DNA of 64,000 nucleotides from Pseudomonas sp. PDNC002 (GTDB lineage: Bacteria > Pseudomonadota > Gammaproteobacteria > Pseudomonadales > Pseudomonadaceae): NCBI RefSeq assembly GCF_016919445.1, contig NZ_CP070356.1, positions 4,777,502-4,841,501 on the forward strand, read 5' to 3'. A program made the position numbers and the translations under genes. This document shows, in pieces, positions 39,161 to 48,356 of this stretch (the stretch's first letter is position 1; the number at the start of each line of letters is the position of its first letter). A model generated the notes under the pieces. The model did not search any database and was not told where the DNA came from. It worked only from the letters and a program-made list of their open reading frames with translations.

Positions 39161-39712
39161 ATGCCCCACTGGCTGGTGATCGACCTGGAAGCCACCACCG
39201 AGGAAGGCGGCTGGCCGGTCGAGGAAATGGAAATCATCGAAATCGGCGCCAGCCTGGTGGCCGAGGCCGACGGCCGCGAGCTGGATCACTTCCAGCGCTT
39301 CGTCCGTCCGCAACGGCGGCCGCTGCTGACCACCTTCTGTCGCGAGCTCACCCACATCACCCAGGCCAACGTCGATGCCGCCGCGCCCCTGCACGAGGTC
39401 TGGCCGCAGTTTGAACGCTGGCTTGCCCAGCACAGCCCGCGCCTGGTCGGCTGGACCAGTTGGGGCGACTACGACCGCCGCCAGCTGGAACTGGAATGGC
39501 GCCGCCAGCGACTGGACAGCCACCTCTCCCGCGTACCCCACATCAACCTCAAGCAGCGCTTCGCCGAAGCCCGCCAGCTCAAGCGTCCGGTCGGGCTGAA
39601 CGCCGCGCTGCACCTGGCCGGCCTGCACTTCCAGGGCCAGCCGCACCGCGCCCTGGAAGACGCCCGCAACACGGCGCGGCTGCTTCCCCTCGCCCTGCCC
39701 ATGGCGGGCTGA
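39161..39712 (+). CDS. DEDDh 3'-5' exonuclease
   Basis: A 183-residue exonuclease of the RNase T/ERI-1-like group. Exo I is VIDLEATTEEGG (Asp and Glu), Exo II includes GWTSWGDYDRRQ (Asp), and Exo III is HRALEDARNTARLL (His and Asp), giving the full DEDDh metal-binding set. Known relatives trim RNA or DNA 3' ends. The frame begins at 39011 but overlaps the oppositely transcribed dehydrogenase; ATG 39161 (MPHWLVIDLEA) is the sensible start. Confidence 0.87.
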   Translation: MPHWLVIDLEATTEEGGWPVEEMEIIEIGASLVAEADGRELDHFQRFVRPQRRPLLTTFCRELTHITQANVDAAAPLHEVWPQFERWLAQHSPRLVGWTSWGDYDRRQLELEWRRQRLDSHLSRVPHINLKQRFAEARQLKRPVGLNAALHLAGLHFQGQPHRALEDARNTARLLPLALPMAG

Positions 39713-39822
39713 TCGGCCCGCCAATCACTGACCGCCCGGTCGCCTGAACCGCTCTAGTGACGAGCCCTGCGCCCTTGGGCATACTGGCGGGCCCTTTTTC
39801 ACCCCTCTAGCAGGAGAAGCCC

Positions 39823-40104
39823 ATGTTCAAGGTCAACGAGTACTTCGACGGCACCGTCAAATCCATCGCCTTCGACATGACCGCAGGCCCCGCCACCATT
39901 GGCGTAATGGCCCCCGGCGAATACGAATTCGGCACCAGCCAGCTGGAGGTGATGCACGTTGTCGCCGGCGCGCTGACCGTCAAGCTGCCGGGCAGCGACA
40001 GCTGGGAAACCTTCGAAGGCGGCAGCAACTTCACCGTGCCGGCCAACAGCAAGTTCCAGCTGAAAGTCGCCCAGGACACCGCTTACCTCTGCGAATACCG
40101 CTGA
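39823..40104 (+). CDS. ppnP: Pyrimidine/purine nucleoside phosphorylase PpnP
   Basis: A 93-residue single-domain cupin (formerly DUF1255/YaiE). [17 protein letters not shown] at the start, [15 protein letters not shown] and [17 protein letters not shown] are family-wide. It phosphorolyses a broad set of nucleosides to base and ribose-1-phosphate. CAGGAG lies seven bases upstream of the ATG. A strong terminator follows. Confidence 0.93.
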   Translation: MFKVNEYFDGTVKSIAFDMTAGPATIGVMAPGEYEFGTSQLEVMHVVAGALTVKLPGSDSWETFEGGSNFTVPANSKFQLKVAQDTAYLCEYR

Positions 40105-40120
40105 GTTCGGCTGTTCCATG

Positions 40121-40148
40121 AAAAACCGGCCCTGGTGGCCGGTTTTTT
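40121..40148 (+). terminator. Terminator after ppnP
   Basis: AAAAACCGGCC-CTGGT-GGCCGGTTTTTT stem-loop with six Ts. Confidence 0.9.
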
Positions 40149-40186
40149 GTTGCCCGCGCCTAACGCCGGGAGAGTTTCCTTGATCC

Positions 40187-40246
40187 CGTAGGAGCGGACC
40201 TTGTCCGCGAAGCTCCTGTGGGGGATTTCGCGGACAAGGTCCGCTC

Positions 40247-40251
<5 letters not shown>
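40187..40251. repeat. REP pair, second family
   Basis: CGTAGGAGCGGACCTTGTCC at 40187 and its mirror GGACAAGGTCCGCTCCTACG ending at 40251 form a near-perfect inverted pair around AAGCTCCTGTGGGGGATTT. The stop codon of the COG0523 gene (40247-40249) lies inside the right copy. Confidence 0.85.
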
Positions 40252-41160
<909 letters not shown>

Positions 41161-41164
<4 letters not shown>

Positions 41165-42909
41165 GCGTTGACACCTTCGATGCGCGGCGGCTCGCCCTGC
41201 CACACCGCCGCCAGGGCGGTATCGCTGAACTCGCCGAGACGGTCGTAAACCGGCCGGCCCTCGACGAAGGTCAGCTGCACTTCGGTGCGGTGGATGAAGT
41301 TGCGTGCCGGCTGCTCGAAGAGGTTGCGGTCGAGCACGATGAAGTCCGCCGACTTGCCCGCCTCCAGACTGCCGGTCAGGTGCTCCAACCCCATGGCGTA
41401 GGCGCCATTGAGGGTCGCCACCTTGAGCGCCTGCTCCAGAGTGATCGGCTCGCCGAAGCAGGCCGGGTCGTCGTTCCACGGGTTCTGCCGGGTGACCAGG
41501 GTTTCCAGCGCCAGCCAAGGGTCGATGGATGCCACTGGCCAGTCGGTGCCGAACACCGCGGTGCCGCCGGCGGCCAGCACGCCCTTGAAGTCGTAGATGC
41601 GCTTGAGGCGGTCGGGACCATAGCCGGAACGTGCGCCGCTGGCGAAGGGCGTCGGGTACCACGCCGCCGGGGAGAATTCGGCGATCACGTCCAGTTCGCG
41701 GAAGCGCTTGAGGTTGCCCGGATGCAGGATGGTGCTGTGCGCGCACTGGTGGCGCACGCCGCTGAAGCCGTTGCGCCGGCGCGCCTCGGCCACGGCATCG
41801 AGGAACACGTCGGACGCCGCATCGCCGGTGCAATGGGCAATCACACGGATGCCGCGGCGATCCATGTCCACCACCATGTCGGTGATGTGCTCCGGCGTCA
41901 GGTTCAGCTTGCCGCGCCAGGCGTCCTCGCCCGGCCAGGGAGTAATAAGGAAGGACGAGCGCGGCTCGACGGTGCCGTCGAAGTGGAACTTCACCGCGTT
42001 GGCCGACAGCCGTGCGCTACGGTAGTAGTGGCGTTCGCCGCTGAGCAGCTCCCAGCGGCGGCGCACCGGGAAGATGTCGTCCTGCCAACTGATCGCCGCC
42101 TCTACCCGCAGGGTCAGCTGTCCGGCGTCGTCCAGGTGCTTGAGGGCGTCCAGGCGGTTCTCGCAGACATGCAGGTACTTGGCGGCGGTGACCCCGCGTG
42201 AGCTCTGGAAGTGCACGCCATCGCGGTAGGACTGGCGCAGCACCTTGGCCGGGGTTGGCGGCATGGCCGCGTGAATCAGCGCGTAGGCGCCGTCGATCAT
42301 CAGGCCGTCGGGCTCGCCAGTCAGCTCGTCGCGCTCCAGGTAGCCGTTGCGCGGGTCCGGCGTATTGGCATCGATGCCCGCCAACTCCAGCGCACGGGAG
42401 TTCACCATCATGGTGCCCCACATGCGGTCCAGCAACGCCACCGGGCGGTCGGGAATCACCGTGTCGAGCCAGTCGCGGCCCGGCTTCAGCCCGGCTTCGC
42501 GGAAGGTGTAGCGGACCCAGTATTGGCCGTAGATCCAGCCGTCGCCGGGGTGACTGGCGGCGTAGTCGTGGATGGCCTTGGCCAGTTGCTCGGGCGTCGG
42601 GTCCTCGATGCCGACATCGAGGTCATCGGCATAGCGCGGCGCCAGGGCCAGGTCCGGGTGGGTGTGCATGTCGTGCAGGCCGGGCATGCAGAACGCGCCT
42701 TCGAGGTCGCGCACCAGGGTATCCGGGCCAACCAGGTGCTCCATGTTTTCGCGACGCCCCACGGCCAGCAAGCGACCATCGCGGATGGCCACGGCTTCGG
42801 CCCAGGGCTGTGCCGGGTCGAGCGTGTAGAAGCGGCCGTTGTGCAGGAGCAGCTCGGCGAAGCGGGTCATCGGGGAGTTGGAGGAGCGGAATTGATCCGG
42901 AGCGGTCAT
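41161..42909 (-). CDS. Amidohydrolase family 3 protein (YtcJ-like)
   Basis: A 582-residue metal-dependent hydrolase of the YtcJ/NfdA type. GLHDMHTHPD carries metal His82 and His84; later His residues are in IAHCTGDAAS and HQCAHSTILH, and FGTDWPV holds the catalytic Asp. YtcJ-like enzymes hydrolyse N-acyl or formyl groups on varied compounds, so the substrate is open. Start at 42909 chosen over 42966. Divergent from an AraC regulator and translationally coupled to a COG0523 GTPase. Confidence 0.87.
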
Positions 42910-42968
42910 GGGGAGCCCTTCTTGTTCTTGTCCGTGAGGGCAGTATAGGGCTCGGCTTTTCGCCACCG

Positions 42969-43007
42969 ACTAGCATAAGATGACAACTCACTAGCACAAA
43001 ACGACAA
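42969..43007. promoter_or_regulatory. Tandem direct-repeat operator, AraC type
   Basis: Two 18-base direct copies, ACTAGCATAAGATGACAA (42969-42986) and ACTAGCACAAAACGACAA (42990-43007), match at 15 of 18 positions with a 21-base period, about two DNA turns. They lie between the divergent amidohydrolase and AraC genes. Same-face tandem sites are what an AraC-family dimer binds. Confidence 0.75.
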
Positions 43008-43031
43008 GATTCCAGGGATAAAGGCACCGCC

Positions 43032-44078
43032 ATGCCCACTGCATCCTTCGACATCGATTACGCCGCCCGCCAGTTGTTCCGCCACTTCCTCGATGAATGG
43101 CGCGCACGCCCTGCGCTGCCGGCCGTGACGCCACTGCTGGGCGGCCTGGGCCTGCCACCGACGGCAGAAGCAGCCGCCGCCGAGATGAACTTCGCCCGCT
43201 ACTACCGCCTGCTGCAACAGGCCGCCGGGCTGCTCGGGCCCAGCGACTTCTTCCTGCGCCTGGGCCAGCGCTACAACCTCTACGACCTCGGGGTGATCGG
43301 CTACGCGCTGATCAGCGCGGCCAACCTGCGGCGCTCCTGGGACATCTCCCTCGGCCAGCCGTCGAGCCTGATGCCCCATCCGATCCATACCCACCGCGAG
43401 GAAGTCGGCGATCACATCCGCCTGACCCTGCAGCTACCGCCCTTCAGCGAAGTGGAGCGCATCGCCCTCTGCGAGGAATGGCTGAGCAGCACCTGGCGCT
43501 GGTTGTGCCAGCGCCTGCCGGATCTGGAGCACTGTGCCGACATGCAGTTGCACCTGCCCTACTCGCCGCCTGCCCACGCGGCGCTCTACGATGAGCTTTT
43601 CCCCGGCCCGTGCCATTTCGCTGCCGAGCACGCCGAGCTGTGGATTCCCCGCGCCTTCCACGACCAGCCCTTCTCCACCGCGAACCCGTCGGTGACCCGA
43701 CTCTGCCAGGCCCAGGGCGCCGCCACGCTTGCCAGCTTCGAGCGAGGACCAGCGTTGCCGGACGACGTACGCTTCTACCTGCTGCAGAACGCACGCATCC
43801 CGCTGCCGGACCTGGAGCAGACCGCCGCCTGGCTGCGCCTGCCGCCGCACACGCTGCAACGTCGGCTGCGCGAGCATGGGCAGACGTTCAAGGGAATCGT
43901 GCTGGAGGTCAGGATGGCGCTGGCCCAGCGTTACCTGCTGGCCAGCCGGATGGCGTTGCAGGAGATTGCCTTCCTGCTGGGGTACGAGCACGTGACCAGC
44001 TTCCACCGGGCTTTCCAGCGGTTCACCGGGACGACGCCGGAGCGGTTTCGTGCCGCGGGTGGGATTTCGATTGGGTGA
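43032..44078 (+). CDS. AraC family transcriptional regulator (OruR/ArgR-like architecture)
   Basis: A 348-residue regulator: residues 1-200 form the N-terminal ligand-binding domain (DFFLRLGQRYNLYDLGVIGY), and residues about 245-340 the double helix-turn-helix (TLQRRLREHGQTFKGIVLEV; LQEIAFLLGYEHVTSFHRAF). It starts 25 bases after a tandem operator shared with the amidohydrolase gene, which is the likely target. The inducer is probably the amidohydrolase substrate or product (inference). Confidence 0.9.
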   Translation: MPTASFDIDYAARQLFRHFLDEWRARPALPAVTPLLGGLGLPPTAEAAAAEMNFARYYRLLQQAAGLLGPSDFFLRLGQRYNLYDLGVIGYALISAANLRRSWDISLGQPSSLMPHPIHTHREEVGDHIRLTLQLPPFSEVERIALCEEWLSSTWRWLCQRLPDLEHCADMQLHLPYSPPAHAALYDELFPGPCHFAAEHAELWIPRAFHDQPFSTANPSVTRLCQAQGAATLASFERGPALPDDVRFYLLQNARIPLPDLEQTAAWLRLPPHTLQRRLREHGQTFKGIVLEVRMALAQRYLLASRMALQEIAFLLGYEHVTSFHRAFQRFTGTTPERFRAAGGISIG

Positions 44079-44348
44079 AGCGATCGCGGACAGAGTCCGC
44101 TCCTACGAGACGCCTCCATGATTGGGTCAGCCCTCACCCTAACCCTCTCCCATGGGGAGAGGGGATCGTCCGGTGCAGGATGAAACCATTGGCTCGAACT
44201 GCCCCCTCTCCCTATGGGAGAGGGCCAGGGTGAGGGGATGCATAGGTACGGACATAGGTACGGACTTCCCTGAAGAAGCCAGTTGCTCCTACGCGAAGGT
44301 TGGCTCTCGTAGGAGCGGACTCCGACCGGGATGGTCTCAACGGAGCGC
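44079..44348. repeat. Intergenic repeat block: half REPs and CCCTCTCCC element
   Basis: 270 bases without a gene. Half REPs lie at 44082-44107 and 44308-44325. Between them, at about 44128-44237, is an inverted element built from CCCTCACCCTAACCCTCTCC and its mirror GGGAGAGGGCCAGGGTGAGG. The same element recurs three times inside the organosulfur island. Confidence 0.75.
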
Positions 44349-44765
44349 TTAGGCTTCCTTCTCGCAATTGATCATCCACGGCACCCCGAAGCGATCCTCC
44401 AGCGCACCGAACAGTTCGGCCCAGAAGGTCTGCCCCAGCGGCATGGTGACCTTGCCGCCCTTGCCCAGCGCCTCGAAGATGCGCCGGGCCTCGGCCTTGG
44501 TGTCGACGTTGAGGGTAATGGACACGCCCTTCACGCCGTCGTACTGACCGCACTCGGGCGAGGCATCCGAGCCCATCAGGACATGGCCGCTCACCTCCAG
44601 GCGGGCATGGATGATGTTGTTCTTCAGCGCCTCGGGCATGCCCTCGCAGCCCGGCGCATCGGAGAAGCGCATCAGCGCCGGCAGCTCGCCGTGCAGCACC
44701 TCGGCGTAGTAACGGAAGGCTTCTTCGCAGTTGCCGTCGAAGACCAGGTAGGCATTCATCAACAT
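44349..44765 (-). CDS. PhnB-like VOC (glyoxalase superfamily) protein
   Basis: A 138-residue protein of the PhnB/3-demethylubiquinone-like VOC group. AYLVFDGNCEEAFRYYAEVL and VKGVSITLNVDTKAEARRIF, then WAELFGALEDRFGVPWMINC, are typical. Biochemical role is unproven for most relatives. GAGG lies eight bases before ATG 44765; a second ATG six bases later could also serve. It follows the YciI-like gene by 10 bases, so the two are co-transcribed. Confidence 0.85.
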   Translation of the reverse strand: MLMNAYLVFDGNCEEAFRYYAEVLHGELPALMRFSDAPGCEGMPEALKNNIIHARLEVSGHVLMGSDASPECGQYDGVKGVSITLNVDTKAEARRIFEALGKGGKVTMPLGQTFWAELFGALEDRFGVPWMINCEKEA

Positions 44766-44775
44766 GGCGGTATCC

Positions 44776-45201
44776 TCAGGATTTACTGGCGATTTCGGCG
44801 CGCAGGCGTTCTTCCTGCTCGCGCAACTCGGGAGTGAATTCGCAGCCAAAGTCCTCGGCCTCGAAGATCTGCCGGATTTCGATTTCCGACTGCCCGTCGA
44901 ACGGATTGGGCGAGCGCTTGACCCAATCGATGCACTCCTGCAACGACGCTGTCTGCATGATCCAGAAGCCGGCGATCAGCTCCTTGGTCTCGGCGAAGGG
45001 GCCGTCGAGCACCTGCCGCGACGCGCCATCGAAGCGCACCCGCGCACCCTTCGAGCTGGGATGCAGCCCTTCGCCGGCCAGCATCACGCCGGCCTTCACC
45101 AGCTCCTCGTTGTACGCTCCCATGGCGGCGAGCAGCTCTTCCTTGGGCATTACACCGGCTTCGGAGTCGGCGGTGGCTTTGACGATCACCATGAAACGCA
45201 T
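44776..45201 (-). CDS. YciI-like protein (DGPF domain)
   Basis: A 141-residue YciI/YCII-related protein. MRFMVIVKATADSEAG starts it, and DGPFAETKELIAGFWI is the DGPF motif for which the domain was once named. Such proteins are often encoded with ECF sigma factors and PhnB-like proteins; here the PhnB-like partner is present but no sigma gene follows. GAGGAG stands eight bases upstream of the ATG. Confidence 0.87.
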   Translation of the reverse strand: MRFMVIVKATADSEAGVMPKEELLAAMGAYNEELVKAGVMLAGEGLHPSSKGARVRFDGASRQVLDGPFAETKELIAGFWIMQTASLQECIDWVKRSPNPFDGQSEIEIRQIFEAEDFGCEFTPELREQEERLRAEIASKS

Positions 45202-45437
45202 GGTATTTCTCCTCTTATCATTATCAGCGTGGCGGCCGGTTGCTTCCGGTTCCTGACGAATAGTCGAAGGGCGTGACGGCAGATCGACAAGCCGCGGAAA
45301 AATTTTTGCAAATGGAAACGGGGGCTCTGAGCATAGGTCGGCGAAGGCTACCAGGCGGCGGTATAGGAAATTTCTCTATGGACGCCCGGCATCAGCGCCA
45401 TTAGAACGTGCCGTCCAGCGACAAGTGGAAACACGCC

Positions 45438-46100
45438 ATGTGGGTGCAACTGATCCCTGTGATCGAAATGTTCTACCTGATCGACTCCGTTCCGGTGCCG
45501 GCAAAGGGGCCGCACTGGGAGCATGTGGAGCACTGGAGGGACTACCATGCGCGCAATCTGTCGGCCAACGGCTTCAGCGCCCAGCTCTCGCCCTATGCGC
45601 CCGGCAGTGCGTTCTATCGACTGCCGGACCTGACCTACGCGGACCTGGAGAAACTCATCGGCCTGCACTGCGCCGCAGCGCTGGAAGGCTCCGCGAGCTG
45701 GGACGAAGTCGGTCCACTGTTCGGCGGCTATGTCCTGCGCATCGATGGCACGAATGTCCTTTACCCGCAGTGCTGCAGCGACCTGTGCGACATCGAGAGC
45801 TGGAGACGCATTGCCGAGGGAACGGGCTCCTACCTGTACAGCGGTCATCCGTCGCCGATCATCGCCATCGACGGGCAGACCGCTACCTTCGACTTCAGTG
45901 TGGAAAAGCAGGGCGAAGTCTTCTGCCCTCCTCCGCCCTGCTCCTCGGTATCCGTCCCACTCGCCGCGCTGGCGGACGCCGTGCAGGGCGCCGAGCTGGA
46001 ACTGAACTCCTTTGCCGCCCGGCTGGAATGGCTGAATGTCGACAGGATGCTGAAGATTCCCGATATCAGCGCCGCACTCATTCACGGCCGCCAGCACTGA
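45438..46100 (+). CDS. Uncharacterised protein
   Basis: A 220-residue protein (from ATG 45438) that I do not recognise. MWVQLIPVIEMFYLIDSVP begins it; it is rich in acidic and aromatic residues, has YPQCCSDLCDIESW and CPPPPCSSV Cys clusters, and has no signal peptide or obvious membrane helix. A GTG at 45408 in the same frame is an alternative start. GTGGA precedes the ATG weakly. Size and acidity recall immunity proteins, but no toxin gene is nearby, so this is only a thought. Confidence 0.6.
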   Translation: MWVQLIPVIEMFYLIDSVPVPAKGPHWEHVEHWRDYHARNLSANGFSAQLSPYAPGSAFYRLPDLTYADLEKLIGLHCAAALEGSASWDEVGPLFGGYVLRIDGTNVLYPQCCSDLCDIESWRRIAEGTGSYLYSGHPSPIIAIDGQTATFDFSVEKQGEVFCPPPPCSSVSVPLAALADAVQGAELELNSFAARLEWLNVDRMLKIPDISAALIHGRQH

Positions 46101-46167
46101 CATTCTGGACAGCCCCGGCCACAGTCCCTAGATTCGGCCTTTTCGCACTAGACGGAGCATCGCCCCC

Positions 46168-46635
46168 ATGAGCCTGGAATCGGTTCGCGCCTTCTTCGCC
46201 GAAAAGGCCCCCGACATCGCCATCATCGAGCTGGAAACCAGCACCGCCACCGTTGCCCTGGCCGCCGAGGCCCACGGCGTGGAGCCGGGGCGGATCGCCA
46301 AGACGCTGTCCCTGCGGGTCGGCGAGCGCACCGTGCTGGTGGTGGCGCGCGGCGATGCGCGGCTGGACAACCGCAAGCTCAAGGAAGCCTTTGGCGGCAA
46401 GGCGAAGATGCTCGGCGCTGAGGAAGTCGTGGAGCTGACCGGACATCCGGTGGGCGGGGTCTGCCCGTTTGGCCTGGCGACGCCGTTGCCGGTGTATTGC
46501 GATGTGTCGTTGCAAGCGTTCGACGAAGTGCTGCCGGCGGCTGGGGCGGTGCACAGCGCAGTCCGGATCGGGCCGCAGCGTATGGCGGAGCTGGTGGCGG
46601 CGGATTGGATCGATGTCTGCCAGGAACAGGCCTGA
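46168..46635 (+). CDS. YbaK/EbsC family aminoacyl-tRNA deacylase-like protein
   Basis: A 155-residue single-domain editing protein. RIAKTLSLRVGERTVLVVARG contains the conserved Lys, LKEAFGGKAKMLGAEEV the helix after it, and TGHPVGGVCPFGL the GxxxPFG signature. Relatives hydrolyse Cys-tRNA(Pro), Ala-tRNA(Pro) or similar mischarged tRNAs; which one is not clear. No partner tRNA synthetase lies nearby. Confidence 0.88.
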   Translation: MSLESVRAFFAEKAPDIAIIELETSTATVALAAEAHGVEPGRIAKTLSLRVGERTVLVVARGDARLDNRKLKEAFGGKAKMLGAEEVVELTGHPVGGVCPFGLATPLPVYCDVSLQAFDEVLPAAGAVHSAVRIGPQRMAELVAADWIDVCQEQA

Positions 46636-46930
46636 CACCGGCGCCGGCCTTGCCGGCGGGTCGCGGATAAGATCCGCTCCTACAGGGTGAGTCCGGCACG
46701 GCCAATGGTCGTGCGCCACCTGGGGTGCTCGGGGGTCTTCCCCGGGGGCTCGGGGTCTTCCCGGGGCGGGTCTTCGTAGGAGCGGACCTTGTCCGCGAAA
46801 TCCATCGCGAAGGAATCCATTCCAACCGGGAAACACCAGTGCATCGCGCCTGCAGATTCGCCGAAGCCTTCGGCGCCTGATTCCTTGCCCTGCCCATCCC
46901 AAACATGACCCTCCCTAGCATGGGCAATCC
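46636..46930. repeat. Intergenic block with REPs and GC-rich direct repeats
   Basis: Half REP elements lie at 46660-46685 and 46775-46799. Between them GGGTCTTCCCCGGGG-type words repeat three times in about 50 bases (46735-46773). No gene is seen. The promoter region of the organosulfur island follows directly. Confidence 0.65.
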
Positions 46931-46942
46931 CTGCTCCGGCAC

Positions 46943-46958
46943 TGTTGCTCCAGCAACA
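46943..46958. promoter_or_regulatory. Palindromic enhancer-like site, TGTTGC-N4-GCAACA
   Basis: A perfect inverted repeat TGTTGC-TCCA-GCAACA, about 85 bases upstream of the sigma-54 type promoter at 47044. Spacing and form suit an enhancer-binding-protein site; further CAACA / TGTTG half-sites follow at about 46966 and 46997. Confidence 0.6.
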
Positions 46959-47043
46959 CACGCCCAACACTTTGCTGTTTGCCCAGCGCCTAAACTGTTG
47001 GACAAAAACATCAAACCGTTGATTTATAAGATATTTCAATTCC

Positions 47044-47057
47044 GGCACAGCTTGTGC
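47044..47057 (+). promoter_or_regulatory. Sigma-54 (-24/-12) promoter of the organosulfur island
   Basis: CGGCAC-AGCTT-GTGCA: the invariant GG (47044-47045) and GC (47056-47057) are exactly ten bases apart, and the flanking bases fit TGGCAC-N5-TTGCA at most positions. Transcription would start near 47069, about 54 bases before the first ATG. Sulfone use in P. putida is known to need RpoN with the activator SfnR. Confidence 0.65.
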
Positions 47058-47122
47058 AATGACCTGGACAGACAGGCCCGAACACCGGGCCGATTCATCT
47101 GCCCCGAGGTCGCTGTACTGCC

Positions 47123-48346
47123 ATGTCCCAACTCCCCGAATCCGTCCACTACGACATCCGCGAGCCGAACGCCCAGGTAATTACCTCCGACGCCGAGGCC
47201 ATCGACGTCGCCCACAAGGTCGCCGCCTTCCTGCTCGAAGGCGCCGCCGAGCGCGACCGCAACCGCGAAGTCCCGCCGGAAGTCGTCGAGGTCTACTCCA
47301 ACAGCGGCCTGTGGGGCATCAGCGTGCCGCGCGCCTTTGGTGGCGCCGAGGTGTCCTACGCCACGCTAGCGGAAGTCATCGCCATCATCTCCGCCGCCGA
47401 CCCGTCGCTGGGGCAGATTCCGCAGAACCACTACTGCCTGCTGGAGGACATCCGCCTGCAAGGCAGCGACGAGCAGAAGCGCTTCTTCTTCGACCTCGCG
47501 CTCAAGGGCAACCGCTTCGCCAACGCGCTGTCGGAAACCGGCGGCAAGACCGTCCAGGACATCCAGACCCGCCTGCGCCGCGACGGCGACCATGTCGTGC
47601 TCGATGGCCGCAAGGGCTACTGCACCGGCTCGCTCTACGCCCATTGGCTCGGCGTGCTGGGCCTGGACGAACAGGGCAACGCCCAGCTCGCCTTCGTGCC
47701 GCGCGGCACGCCGGGGCTGGTGATCGTCGACGACTGGGCGAGCATCGGCCAGCGCACCACTTCCAGCGGCACCGTGCTGGTGGAAGGCCTGCGCGTACCG
47801 GCGTTCAACGTCTTCCCGACCCACCGCTCCTACGACGTGCCGACCCTGGCCGGCCCGTTCGCGCAGATCACCACCGCCGCCATCGATGCCGGCATCGCCC
47901 GCGCCGCGCTGCGCGACACCATCGCCTTCGTTCGCGAACAGGCGCGCCCGTGGATCGACGCCGGCGTGGAGAAGGCCAGCGAAGATCCGCTCACCATCAT
48001 CCAGGTCGGTGAACTGGGCATCCGCATCGAAGCCGCCGATGCCCTGCTGGAACGCGCCGGCAAGGTGATGGACGCCGCTCGCCCGGCGCCGGACGAAGAC
48101 AGCGTGGCCCGCGCCTCGGTCGCCGTGGCCAAGGCCAAGGTGTTGACCACCGAAGTCGCCATAGACGCCTCCAACAAGCTGTTCGAGCTGGGCGGCACCC
48201 GCTCCACCCTCGCCCGCCACGCCCTCGACCGCCACTGGCGCAACGCCCGCGTGCACACCCTGCACGACCCGGTGCGCTGGAAGTACCACCTGGTCGGCAA
48301 CTGGCTGCTCAACGACAAGCGCCCACCGCGCCACGACTGGAACTGA
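47123..48346 (+). CDS. SfnB-family sulfur acquisition oxidoreductase (1)
   Basis: A 407-residue protein of the acyl-CoA-dehydrogenase fold, subgroup SfnB/DszC. SAADPSLGQIPQNHY (about 90-104) is the flavin-site region and DRHWRNARVHTLHDPVRWK near the C-terminus is the subgroup hallmark, replacing the acyl-CoA dehydrogenase catalytic Glu region. Such enzymes use FMNH2 and oxygen on organosulfur compounds. First gene of the island, after a sigma-54 type promoter; the FMNH2 supply must come from a reductase elsewhere. Ten bases precede the next gene. Confidence 0.88.
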   Translation: MSQLPESVHYDIREPNAQVITSDAEAIDVAHKVAAFLLEGAAERDRNREVPPEVVEVYSNSGLWGISVPRAFGGAEVSYATLAEVIAIISAADPSLGQIPQNHYCLLEDIRLQGSDEQKRFFFDLALKGNRFANALSETGGKTVQDIQTRLRRDGDHVVLDGRKGYCTGSLYAHWLGVLGLDEQGNAQLAFVPRGTPGLVIVDDWASIGQRTTSSGTVLVEGLRVPAFNVFPTHRSYDVPTLAGPFAQITTAAIDAGIARAALRDTIAFVREQARPWIDAGVEKASEDPLTIIQVGELGIRIEAADALLERAGKVMDAARPAPDEDSVARASVAVAKAKVLTTEVAIDASNKLFELGGTRSTLARHALDRHWRNARVHTLHDPVRWKYHLVGNWLLNDKRPPRHDWN

Positions 48347-48356
48347 GGCCATCGCC

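Noticed and set aside
41165-41833. Long N-terminal extension of the COG0523 protein
   Set aside because: It lies entirely inside the amidohydrolase gene in another frame; the family start with GFLGAGKT is at 41164.
44349-45201. ECF sigma factor system with YciI and PhnB partners
   Set aside because: No sigma gene lies upstream or downstream; only the two accessory genes are present.
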